Under the pieces are notes generated by a model that searched no databases, was not told the DNA's origin, and saw only the letters and a list, made by a program, of their open reading frames with translations. The position numbers were made by a program, and so were the translations under genes. Positions 1 through 6,656 of a stretch of DNA of 40,796 nt are shown here, one piece after another (position 1 is the first letter of the stretch; every line of letters begins with the position of its first letter). This stretch comes from Spirochaetia bacterium (GTDB lineage: Bacteria > Spirochaetota > Spirochaetia > Treponematales > Treponemataceae), in NCBI GenBank assembly GCA_900769325.1, contig CAAGGF010000059.1, forward strand, positions 1 through 40,796, written 5' to 3'.

Positions 1-19
1 ACAGACGGAGAACTTTCAG

Positions 20-853
20 ATGAATAAAAAAATTCTTTTTTTACAAATATTACTTCTGCTGAATTTTCTCGCATTTTCAGAAATCATAACTTTTTCCGCC
101 GGAAATATGAAAGGCACAATCGGAAGCTCCTCAGACACGACGGAACTTTCAGAAAACGCCTACATTCTCACAGAATCAATGGAAATTTCCGCAGATTCAA
201 TAAAAATGTCAGGGGAAAATTTCAGATACATCGAAGCATCCGGTTCAATTAAAGGCAAAAACATCGAATCAAAAATGGAATTCACCTGCGAAAGTCTCAA
301 ATACGACCGCGAAACTAAAATCGCAGAATTAAAAAACAATGTCACGCTCACCGACACAGAAAACGATGTTCAGGCAAAAGCTCAAGTCATCGAATACAAT
401 CAACAAAACGAAACTGCCGTAATGCAAATCAACATCGAATTAAAACAGAAAGACAATATCTGTTCAGGGGCGTACGCCGTCTACCGCAAAAACGAACAGC
501 TCCTCGATTTAAGCGGAAATGCACAGATTAAGCAAAAAACGGACACTTTCCGGGCACAGCAGATTACGCTGAACATGGATTCACAGGAAATTATTCTCGA
601 CGGAAAAGTAAAAGGTTCTGTCACGGACGACAAAAAATCTGAAAAAACGCAGGAAGAACAAAACGCCGATTCAGAAAACGCTTCAAATTCAGAAAATCAG
701 CCGAATTCTGAAAAACAAGAACTCCAGAATCAAACTCAAACTGAACAAAATCCAGAATCAGATGAATTACAAGAATCCGAAAACAACGAAGAAAATTCTT
801 CAGCCCCGGAAAACGATGATTCTTCAGAACTTAAAAAAATTGAAAAAGAATAG
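20..853 (+). CDS. lptA: LptA/OstA-like periplasmic lipopolysaccharide-transport protein
   Basis: A 277-residue exported protein. Residues 1-22 form a signal peptide (MNKK, then a hydrophobic run). Residues about 40-205 look like the beta-rich OstA/LptA fold: alternating short strands, with phrases such as ISADSIKMSGEN and AQQITLNMDSQEIILDGKVKG typical of this family. Family members bridge lipid A from the inner to the outer membrane. The call rests on this fold plus the lptB gene 21 bases downstream, the normal lptC-lptA-lptB order. Residues about 208-277 are an extra acidic, low-complexity tail rich in Glu, Asn, Gln and Ser, not part of ordinary LptA (about 185 residues). A GGAG ribosome site lies ten bases before the ATG. 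The window begins just upstream, so lptC cannot be checked. Confidence 0.8.
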   Translation: MNKKILFLQILLLLNFLAFSEIITFSAGNMKGTIGSSSDTTELSENAYILTESMEISADSIKMSGENFRYIEASGSIKGKNIESKMEFTCESLKYDRETKIAELKNNVTLTDTENDVQAKAQVIEYNQQNETAVMQINIELKQKDNICSGAYAVYRKNEQLLDLSGNAQIKQKTDTFRAQQITLNMDSQEIILDGKVKGSVTDDKKSEKTQEEQNADSENASNSENQPNSEKQELQNQTQTEQNPESDELQESENNEENSSAPENDDSSELKKIEKE

Positions 854-874
854 AAAAAATAAAAGGAATTAAAA

Positions 875-1606
875 TTGGATACACACACTTTAACTGTAAA
901 AGATTTACATAAATCGTTCGGGCGCAAAAAAGTTGTAAAAGGCGTTGAATTTTCGATGCAGACTGGCGAAGTTCTGGGGCTTTTAGGTCCAAACGGTGCT
1001 GGAAAAACGACGACTTTCTATATGATTGTTGGATTTTACAAACCAACCGCCGGCGACATTTTTCTAAACGACCAGCAGATTACAAAACTCCCGATGTACA
1101 AACGCGCACGCCTTGGAATTTCATATCTTCCGCAGGAACCTTCAGTTTTCAAAAAGCTCACAGTTGAAGAAAACATCTGGTCAATTCTTGAAACGCGCAA
1201 AGATCTTTCGCATAAAGAAAAAAAACAGCAGCTTGAAGAATTAATCGAAGAATTTTCAATCGGCAGAATCAGAAAACAATACGCGTATACGCTTTCAGGC
1301 GGTGAACGACGCAGAACAGAAATCGCCCGCTCGCTTGCAATTGAACCAAAATTTCTTCTCCTCGACGAACCTTTTGCCGGAATCGACCCGATTGCAGTTG
1401 CCGACATCAAAGGAATGATTGCCCTTCTTGCAAAACGCGGAATCGGAATCCTCATCACCGACCACAATGTCCGCGACACCCTTGAAATCACTGACCGTGC
1501 CATCATCGTCAGCACAGGACAAATCATGATTCAGGGAAGCAAACAGGAAATTCTTGAAAGCGAAGTTGCCCGCGAAATCTATCTTGGAAAAGACTTTTCA
1601 ATGTAA
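875..1606 (+). CDS. lptB: LptB, ATPase of the LPS export ABC transporter
   Basis: A 243-residue ABC ATPase that powers extraction of lipopolysaccharide (or the spirochaete equivalent) from the inner membrane with LptFG and LptC. Seen: Walker A GPNGAGKTT at 38-46, Q-loop Gln87, signature LSGGE at 140-144, Walker B FLLLDE at 160-165 and H-loop His197 in DHNVRDTL, the LptB form of this motif. Length matches the family (about 240). The start is TTG at 875, supported by AAGGA seven to eight bases upstream and by the N-terminal sequence DTHTLTVKDLHKSFG, which aligns with other LptB proteins. It follows the lptA-like gene by 21 bases, so the two are co-transcribed. A GC-containing hairpin follows directly. 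Confidence 0.95.
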   Translation: MDTHTLTVKDLHKSFGRKKVVKGVEFSMQTGEVLGLLGPNGAGKTTTFYMIVGFYKPTAGDIFLNDQQITKLPMYKRARLGISYLPQEPSVFKKLTVEENIWSILETRKDLSHKEKKQQLEELIEEFSIGRIRKQYAYTLSGGERRRTEIARSLAIEPKFLLLDEPFAGIDPIAVADIKGMIALLAKRGIGILITDHNVRDTLEITDRAIIVSTGQIMIQGSKQEILESEVAREIYLGKDFSM

Positions 1607-1643
1607 AAAAGGCTGCCCCTTAATTTGGAACAGCCCTTTCATC
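1605..1643 (+). terminator. Hairpin after lptB, likely terminator
   Basis: GGCTG at 1611-1615 pairs with CAGCC at 1631-1635, flanked by A and T runs (AAAAAA before, CTTTC after). It sits between convergent genes, directly after the lptB stop, so it could serve either strand. The stem is short, hence moderate confidence. Confidence 0.5.
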
Positions 1644-1725
1644 ATTTCAGAATAATTTTCCGCCATTAAAACTTAATTTAAAATCTATAAATTTTAAAAG
1701 ATTCATCATGACGGAAAATGTAAAA

Positions 1726-4164
1726 TTACTGATTAATTACTGCAATGACATTTGAGAAGGTTAAATAAACACGAGATACAGATTCACCTTCGTTCAACTG
1801 ATATTCAAAATTCACTTTTTGATTTTCACATGGAATATCGACATCTTTTATGGTTATCCATTCCTTATTTCCGTCATTTTTATTCACAACAGCATATATA
1901 CGTGCCAAAGAAGAAAACTGTTCATCTCGAATTCGTGCAGAAAGAGTAAATTCTCCCGTAAGATTATTATCTTCTTGAGTAAATCTAATACCATAGTTAT
2001 AACTATATCCCTGATTAATAGGTGCATGAATTAAATTATTAAACCAACCGCAACACTCTTCTTCAGTAGATTCTGTAACCTGAACTTTAAATTCGTCATC
2101 AAGCGAGAATTTCACATATTTTATTTCATTTGAATCATTTTTAATGAATAAATTTGTATCTTTTCCCCAGGCAACTTTATACCAATATTTTTCTGCTTTT
2201 ATTGAAGAACCATTTATAGGTTGATTTTCGCTCAAAGTCCTGAATGTTGTAACCAAATTTCTATAATCCCATGTATAAGCATCAGATAAAAGGAACTGAC
2301 AATTTATAAATGAATTCGGCATAATCGGAACTGAATAACGTGCATTTACAACACTATAAGCTCCGTTAACCGTTCCTGCAAAGTAGAAATCTAATGCAGA
2401 ATTATCACTCTGTGCTTCTTCAATACTTGATTCAGTAACTTCAATATCTTCTATTGTAATCGTAACAGGTGAAGTTATATTTTCATCTTCAACCGACAGC
2501 CACGCACTAAGAATTCTATATTCTTCATCAGTTTCCTGGTAAACCGGTAAATAGACTTCAATCGTTTTCGATTCACCTTTAGAAAATTCTCTGTATCCGC
2601 CTGAATCTACTTTCGTCGTCCGATTTGCTTTTACCCAAAAACAATATTTTGCATCGCTATCAGAAGTTGCTGTAAATTTTACTTTAACAAAAGAATTTAC
2701 TTTAACCGCTTGATTCAAAAGCAAATCAGGTCCCGAACTTGAGTTCAAATTTCTTTTGAAAGTAACTTTATATTTACCAAGTTCACTTCCGTCAACTGAA
2801 TATACTTCGTCCTTTAAATCTTGATCTGAACCGTACCAAATGCCGTACTGCATGGAAGGTGTATCGATTTCTTCAATTTTTAAATTTTTTACATAAATTT
2901 TTTCAACTAAAGCAACAGCAAAATTTAAATCTAAATTTTCAAATTCAGATGGAAGAGTTCCAGTATCTACAGAATAAGTTTGGTATTCAGTTGTAAGTTT
3001 TGTATACTTGTTGTGTATACCAACTGGATAATGCTTTCCATCATTCAAATCCAACACAATATAGCAATCTGTATCCGATTTTATATCAACAGAAACTCTG
3101 TAATTCTTCCCTTTTTCAAGACGATTGTCGTTTATACCTGAAAGAGTAACAATATTATCCCAAATTTCCTCTGCGTGTGTTTTTGGATTTTTATTTGTGA
3201 TTATCGTTTCAGACGGAGTTTTTTCAATATAGAATTCATCACTTTTTACTTCAATTTCATCATACACATCGATATTAAATTCATCATTATGAATAAAAGT
3301 TTGCATTGCCATAGAACCTTCAAAATTCATACTCATATTTGAAAGTTCTTCTTTTTCTTCTTCTGTAAATTCTGCTTCTGTAATAGCATTTTTATCGAAA
3401 GTTACATTTACTTCTGCCTGAATTTTTTCCTTGATTACAGAAACTGCAGATTCAATTTTTACACTTTCACTTGAAATCACAACAGAAAATTCTTTTTCTT
3501 CCGTAAACGATGCAAGCATTTTTTCAATTTTTGCACTTCCAGCGAGTTCAATTTTCTCTACGGTTTTCTGAACATAAACGCTTCCAAAAGAAGTATCGCC
3601 TGAAACAGAATCAAGTTTACAGTCTTTTGAAACGAAAGTTTTTGAAATCGTAGTTTCTTCAAGTTGAATTAAAGAATTTTCCTGCTCAACAGAAAGCGTT
3701 GTAACCTGAGTTTTTGAAATTGAAATCGAACTGTTTTCACCATTTACAACCAAAACAGAAGTAATTTCTGTACAATTTTTGATGAAATATTTTCCAACAT
3801 TTGAATACGACCTTACACTTGCAGAACCAGAATCTTTTTCATCGATTTTAATGCTTTTTACATTCGAAAGATTTTCTAAAGTAATTCCGCTTGTTGTCAA
3901 AATAAATGCTGAATTTTTTACATCACCATTTTTAATCGTAATGCTCTTTGAAATTTCATAAACCTTTGAATCAACTGTAAGACCTTCAGCTTGAATATCG
4001 ATTTCTTCACCAGCTTTCGCAGATAAAAGCCTTGCTTCAAGATTGGTTGTCGCAGGATTTGAACTGTTATCATTTGAATCATTCTGTGCACATCCAAAAA
4101 ATAAAACCGCAAAAACCATTCCCAACAAAAAAAAATTCGCAATCTTCTTAAATTTCTTTTTCAT
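1726..4164 (-). CDS. Large surface lipoprotein with beta-helix-like and jelly-roll-like regions
   Basis: An 812-residue lipoprotein of unknown function. The signal peptide ends in a lipobox (VLFFGC, Cys25). Residues about 40-260 are made of short repeating beta segments (ITIKNGDVKNSAFILTTSGI, ITLENLSNVKSIKI) that suggest a right-handed beta-helix. Residues about 340-450 resemble a carbohydrate-binding jelly roll (LEKGKNYRVSVDIKSDTDCY, then a strand series), and two further jelly-roll-like repeats may follow to the C-terminus. No catalytic motif is recognised. The RBS GGAG sits eight bases before the ATG, and a perfect terminator hairpin lies immediately upstream of that RBS, leaving no room for a separate promoter. 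Expression therefore probably depends on read-through from the two genes upstream. A role in binding polysaccharide at the cell surface is inference. Confidence 0.75.
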   Translation of the reverse strand: MKKKFKKIANFFLLGMVFAVLFFGCAQNDSNDNSSNPATTNLEARLLSAKAGEEIDIQAEGLTVDSKVYEISKSITIKNGDVKNSAFILTTSGITLENLSNVKSIKIDEKDSGSASVRSYSNVGKYFIKNCTEITSVLVVNGENSSISISKTQVTTLSVEQENSLIQLEETTISKTFVSKDCKLDSVSGDTSFGSVYVQKTVEKIELAGSAKIEKMLASFTEEKEFSVVISSESVKIESAVSVIKEKIQAEVNVTFDKNAITEAEFTEEEKEELSNMSMNFEGSMAMQTFIHNDEFNIDVYDEIEVKSDEFYIEKTPSETIITNKNPKTHAEEIWDNIVTLSGINDNRLEKGKNYRVSVDIKSDTDCYIVLDLNDGKHYPVGIHNKYTKLTTEYQTYSVDTGTLPSEFENLDLNFAVALVEKIYVKNLKIEEIDTPSMQYGIWYGSDQDLKDEVYSVDGSELGKYKVTFKRNLNSSSGPDLLLNQAVKVNSFVKVKFTATSDSDAKYCFWVKANRTTKVDSGGYREFSKGESKTIEVYLPVYQETDEEYRILSAWLSVEDENITSPVTITIEDIEVTESSIEEAQSDNSALDFYFAGTVNGAYSVVNARYSVPIMPNSFINCQFLLSDAYTWDYRNLVTTFRTLSENQPINGSSIKAEKYWYKVAWGKDTNLFIKNDSNEIKYVKFSLDDEFKVQVTESTEEECCGWFNNLIHAPINQGYSYNYGIRFTQEDNNLTGEFTLSARIRDEQFSSLARIYAVVNKNDGNKEWITIKDVDIPCENQKVNFEYQLNEGESVSRVYLTFSNVIAVINQ

Positions 4165-4176
4165 ATTTTCTCCAAT

Positions 4177-4221
4177 AAAAAAAAGGAATTTTTGAAATTT
4201 TAAATCTCAAAAATTCCTTTT
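4177..4221 (-). terminator. Rho-independent terminator or attenuator between 4874-4233 and the 812-residue lipoprotein gene
   Basis: Perfect 15-bp inverted repeat: AAAAGGAATTTTTGA at 4181-4195 and its complement at 4207-4221, with an 11-base loop. Read on the minus strand, the second arm runs into eight Ts. It ends only 17 bases before the next start codon, so it can act as an attenuator for that gene. Confidence 0.85.
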
Positions 4222-4232
4222 AGAAAAATTAA

Positions 4233-4874
4233 CTAGAAAAATACATCCGGATCAACGATGATGTAATTTGTATCACCTGACGAAACACTTGAATTACCTG
4301 AGGAAGCCCTTCCTTTTGAACTGAACATATATTTGCAGGAAATACTGAAAGCATTATCAACCTTAACGAAATATTCATTAGTACTACCATAACGCAAAAT
4401 CAACTGATAATTCAAATCAAGAATTGCTCCTAAAAATCTTGCAGATGCCCCAACTTTTGGAAATAAATCAACTGCAAACATAGCGCTGTTGGAATTTGAT
4501 CCATAATTAAATCTAATACCTGCACCAAAATCAATTCCAACATCGAATTTTTCTTTTTTTAAGAATGGAATTCTTTGCGTGTAGTCAAAAAATGCCCCGA
4601 AAACAGGAAATGCTTTATCAACTACTACCTTTTCTGTGTAATAACCACCATAAGTATATTTAGTTATTTCTTCCTTAACAGGAGCTTTAATCGCACCAAA
4701 ACAAATTCCTGTGGAAAACAATGCAGTCTGTTTTGAATTATTGAAAACAATTCCTAAATCGCAGAGAGAAGTTTTTCCGCCAAAATCACCGTCAACTTTT
4801 ACACCAAATGCAAAAACCTGCACCGATGAAAAAATTGAAACCAATAAAGTTAAAATAAAGATTCTTTTCTTCAT
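4233..4874 (-). CDS. Exported barrel-like outer-membrane protein, function unknown
   Basis: A 213-residue protein with a cleavable signal peptide (hydrophobic run to about residue 22, likely cut after VFAFG or nearby). The mature part has glycine- and aromatic-rich alternating strands (FGVKVDGDFGGKTSLCDLGI, DVGIDFGAGIRFNYGSNSN, ILDLNYQLILRYGS) as in small outer-membrane beta barrels. The C-terminus ends in an aromatic pair (DPDVFF), compatible with a BAM recognition signal. No named family is recognised. It starts 18 bases after the lipoprotein gene at 5423-4893 and is followed by a strong terminator, so it is the second gene of the same transcript. The RBS is CAGGTGAG just upstream of the ATG. 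Confidence 0.7.
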   Translation of the reverse strand: MKKRIFILTLLVSIFSSVQVFAFGVKVDGDFGGKTSLCDLGIVFNNSKQTALFSTGICFGAIKAPVKEEITKYTYGGYYTEKVVVDKAFPVFGAFFDYTQRIPFLKKEKFDVGIDFGAGIRFNYGSNSNSAMFAVDLFPKVGASARFLGAILDLNYQLILRYGSTNEYFVKVDNAFSISCKYMFSSKGRASSGNSSVSSGDTNYIIVDPDVFF

Positions 4875-4892
4875 AAACTCACCTGTCCTACA

Positions 4893-5423
4893 TTATCTGT
4901 TCTTTTTTAACTGAACTGCAATGGCACGAACAGTGACTTTATATTTTGCAGGTTTTTCAGAAGTTGAAACAAGAGTCAAAGAGTCTTTTTCTTTCAAAGC
5001 ATCACATTCAACCTGAACAGTTGGTTCAAGAACTGTGTCTGCACCGATTTCGCGGGCTTTTTTGATTAATTCGTAATATGCGTTTGCTTTTGCAATCTGC
5101 AATGCAGATGATCCTAATTCTGTAGAACTCTTTCCGTAGCCTGCTGCATAACCTTTTCCGACTGCAACTCTTTCAGGGAAATTCAAAGTACCGTATTTGT
5201 AAGAATCACCGATAACTTCTTCTTTTTCTTCATCGTAGTAAACATAATCTGAACTTCCTGAGATTGAACCAAGAATTACATAATCATTTTTATCAAAGCA
5301 AGTGTTTAAAACAAGATTTTCTGCTTTAATTTCATCTGAAAATGCAACAACTTCTTTCATTGAAGAACAAGAACTCAATGCCAATACTGCTGACAATACT
5401 GCAAATCCAATAATTTTTTTCAT
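4893..5423 (-). CDS. Small lipoprotein, function unknown
   Basis: A 176-residue lipoprotein. The reading frame is open for 20 further codons upstream, but the ATG at 5423 is chosen because it begins a clean signal peptide (MKKIIGFAVLSAVLALSSC, lipobox LSSC) and has ACGGAG seven bases before it. The mature protein contains a stretch of alternating polar and beta residues, the phrase AREIGADTVLEPTVQVE and a C-terminal strand VTVRAIAVQLKK. This resembles small envelope-stress lipoproteins in which a helix precedes a GADxVL strand, but I cannot name the family. It is the first gene after the homopolymer-spaced promoter at 5582-5609. A 9-bp hairpin sits in the leader directly before the RBS. Confidence 0.75.
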   Translation of the reverse strand: MKKIIGFAVLSAVLALSSCSSMKEVVAFSDEIKAENLVLNTCFDKNDYVILGSISGSSDYVYYDEEKEEVIGDSYKYGTLNFPERVAVGKGYAAGYGKSSTELGSSALQIAKANAYYELIKKAREIGADTVLEPTVQVECDALKEKDSLTLVSTSEKPAKYKVTVRAIAVQLKKNR

Positions 5424-5435
5424 TTTACACTCCGT

Positions 5436-5461
5436 AAAAGTTGATAATCCATTCAACTTTT
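5436..5461 (-). promoter_or_regulatory. Leader hairpin directly before the lipoprotein RBS
   Basis: AAAAGTTGA at 5436-5444 and TCAACTTTT at 5453-5461 form a 9-bp stem with an 8-base loop. On the minus-strand mRNA the stem ends just before the ACGGAG ribosome site (5430-5435). It may stabilise the leader or pause transcription; function is inferred. Confidence 0.5.
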
Positions 5462-5581
5462 CTATTAAGTAAGAATTTGTCACGAAACAGAAAATAAATC
5501 CGCAAAACCTGCTTTTCTATTTAATTTTTACGAACCTGAACTTACGCCCAAATTCAATAAAAAAAATTCCGTGCACCCCTT

Positions 5582-5609
5582 ATTGTAAAAAAAAAAAAAC
5601 GATTGTCAA
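5582..5609 (-). promoter_or_regulatory. Sigma70-type promoter with homopolymeric A/T spacer
   Basis: On the minus strand: -35 TTGACA (5609-5604), a 16-base spacer, and -10 TACAAT (5587-5582). The plus strand carries 13 consecutive A (5587-5599); twelve lie in the spacer and the thirteenth is the first -10 base. The spacer is one base short of the 17-base optimum, so a gain or loss of one base in the tract would change promoter strength. It drives the three exported-protein genes downstream (5423 to 1726). Confidence 0.75.
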
Positions 5610-5647
5610 GTATTTTTTGCATTTTTGTTATTCCGAGCCACCAACCA

Positions 5648-5728
5648 TGTCATTCCGACAACAATAATTTGTCATTCCGAACTCGTTTCGGAATCCCATT
5701 CTAAGCCTGCTGAAGAATCCCATTGACA
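5648..5728. repeat. Partial copies of the TGTCATTCCGAA intergenic repeat
   Basis: Two repeat starts in tandem: TGTCATTCCGAC at 5648-5659 and a complete hairpin half (TGTCATTCCGAA, loop CTCG, TTTCGGAATCCCA) at 5670-5698, followed by a degraded part that ends CCCATTGACA. It is the same family as the 145-bp copies at 7885, 8042 and 9819. Confidence 0.8.
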
Positions 5729-5741
5729 TTTATAACATTAT

Positions 5742-5770
5742 TTGACGAAAAACAATATCAGTGATATTAT
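5742..5770 (+). promoter_or_regulatory. Near-consensus promoter of the candidate small RNA
   Basis: -35 TTGACG (5742-5747), a 17-base spacer, and -10 TATTAT (5765-5770). No protein gene follows on this strand for more than 800 bases, but an RNA-like segment with a terminator does. Confidence 0.75.
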
Positions 5771-5776
5771 ACAAAT

Positions 5777-5866
5777 AAAAAAGGAAGTGCCCGATTCCGT
5801 CGGTCATCTCCACAGTTTTGGTTATAAAGCCGTCCACTGTTTTGCGAAGGGGCGGCTTTACTTTTT
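5777..5866 (+). ncRNA. Candidate small RNA of about 90 nt
   Basis: The predicted transcript starts about seven bases after the -10 box. It contains two stem-loops. The first spans 5783-5810: GGAAGTG against CATCTCC, imperfect, topped by CCGA/TCGG. The second, at 5826-5859, is a 10-bp stem with one G-U pair (AAAGCCGTCC against GGGGCGGCTTT), followed by ACTTTTTAAC, and acts as the terminator. The layout promoter, hairpin, linker, terminator is that of a free-standing regulatory RNA. From memory, unchecked, the shape resembles the 3' part of type I holin-like toxin loci in Firmicutes. No toxin reading frame is visible beside it. Confidence 0.6.
5826..5866 (+). terminator. Terminator of the candidate small RNA
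   Basis: 10-bp stem 5826-5835 with 5850-5859 (one G-U pair), 14-base loop, then the T-rich tail ACTTTTTAAC. Confidence 0.75.
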
Positions 5867-5869
5867 AAC

Positions 5870-6023
5870 TCTTTCTATTTTTAAGGTAAGAAAGGGTTGT
5901 CAGAATGAATACGGCTAAATCAATAGCCAACGAAATAATTTCGTATAATGTCATTCCGAAACACCAACTCTGTCATTCTGAGACTATCTAAGAAGCCCAT
6001 TAATAAATGAAAACTAATTTAAA
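5870..6023. other. Non-coding stretch with repeat remnants
   Basis: No gene seen. It holds small perfect hairpins (GGCTA/TAGCC at about 5913-5928, ACGAAA/TTTCGT just after) and two more repeat starts, TGTCATTCCGAA at 5949 and TGTCATTCTGAG at 5981, both degraded. Confidence 0.6.
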
Positions 6024-6053
6024 ATAAAAAAAACCGGTCATCAAGACCGGCCT
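6022..6053 (-). terminator. Terminator of the CBM48-like gene
   Basis: On the minus strand GCCGGTC, a short loop and GACCGGT (about 6034-6052) are followed by eight Ts (6033-6026). Classic rho-independent form, 19 bases after the stop codon. Confidence 0.9.
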
Positions 6054-6071
6054 TACTAAAAATCTAGTAAA

Positions 6072-6395
6072 TTATTTAGATGTTTTTTTTGTAACAACTA
6101 CAGAATTGTCTGCGTTAGAATATGGAGCAGGAATGTACTTGTCAGCTTTCCAATCGTTTTCCCACTTGTAACCGTCCAGCAAATATCTGAACTGATATTC
6201 TTTATCGGCATCCAAAGCAAGTTTTACAGAAAAAGAACCATCTTTTGCCTGTTTCAAAGGTGTATCTGTACTAGACCAACTGTTAAAATCACCTGCAATG
6301 TTTACCTGTTTTGCACCCTGTGCTGCTTCTGCTGATACTGTAAATGTAACATTACAAGTTTTTCCATCTTTTGAAAAAGTTTTTTTGAGTGACAT
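6072..6395 (-). CDS. Stand-alone CBM48/AMPK-type glycogen-binding domain protein
   Basis: A 107-residue cytoplasmic protein (no signal peptide) consisting of one domain. The pattern QVNIAGDFNSWSS near residues 33-45, then PLKQAKDGSFSVKLAL and YQFRYLLDGYKWENDWKAD, is the E-set/CBM48 glycogen-binding fold of isoamylases and AMPK beta; Trp and Lys residues in these loops normally contact alpha-glucan. There is no catalytic domain beside it, so it may act as a glycogen-associated adaptor (inference). The RBS GGAGGAG is very strong and directly precedes the ATG; a 16-bp palindrome covers part of the RBS and the start codon. The gene is monocistronic, ending at a good terminator. Confidence 0.88.
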   Translation of the reverse strand: MSLKKTFSKDGKTCNVTFTVSAEAAQGAKQVNIAGDFNSWSSTDTPLKQAKDGSFSVKLALDADKEYQFRYLLDGYKWENDWKADKYIPAPYSNADNSVVVTKKTSK

Positions 6396-6402
6396 GTCAC
6401 TC
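6387..6402 (-). promoter_or_regulatory. 16-bp palindrome across the CBM48 gene start
   Basis: GAGTGACATGTCACTC is a perfect palindrome. The start codon (6395-6393) is in the centre and the GGAG of the RBS is at the edge. In RNA it gives a 6-bp stem with the loop CAUG, so it could hide the start codon; as DNA it could bind a dimeric repressor. Confidence 0.5.
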
Positions 6403-6600
6403 CTCCATGGTTTATAAATTACTTTTTTTTATGATTTCACCAGAAATCATAGTTATTATATAACAAGTTCTCAAAATAGTACATATATTTTTGTTATATT
6501 TTGCCTATATTACAGAAAATAACATTTTTTTTCAATAATTATTGTAATAAATTTCAAATTGATATATAGTTTTTATCAATATTACCGCTGATTTATCCAA
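6396..6600. other. Divergent A/T-rich intergenic region
   Basis: It separates the CBM48 gene (minus) from metK (plus). It contains a perfect 8-bp hairpin ATGATTTC-ACCA-GAAATCAT (6431-6450) in the minus-strand leader, a TATAAT box on the minus strand near 6458 without a good -35, and an inverted repeat TTGATA/TATCAA near 6559-6579 upstream of metK. No convincing promoter pair was found for either gene. Confidence 0.4.
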
Positions 6601-6656
6601 ATTGCATGCGGCAATCCATAATTTTTATGGAAAAATTGCTAAACAGGAGCCTTAAA
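6601..6656 (+). promoter_or_regulatory. metK leader with two mutually exclusive stems
   Basis: GCAAT at 6611-6615 can pair either with ATTGC at 6601-6605 (5-base loop) or with ATTGC at 6635-6639. The second pairing encloses the perfect stem CCATAA/TTATGG (6616-6621, 6625-6630). The ribosome site CAGGAG follows at about 6644-6649. Two alternative folds before a SAM synthetase gene suggest a regulated leader, but it matches no SAM riboswitch class that I can recognise. Confidence 0.35.

Noticed and set aside
5787..5895. Open frame inside the candidate small RNA starting at GTG
   Set aside because: The ribosome-like AAGGAA touches the GTG, and the frame runs through the terminator; more likely non-coding.
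5933..5949. ATAATTTCGTATA, one base from a loxP arm
   Set aside because: No second arm or spacer and no recombinase nearby; a chance match in A/T-rich DNA.
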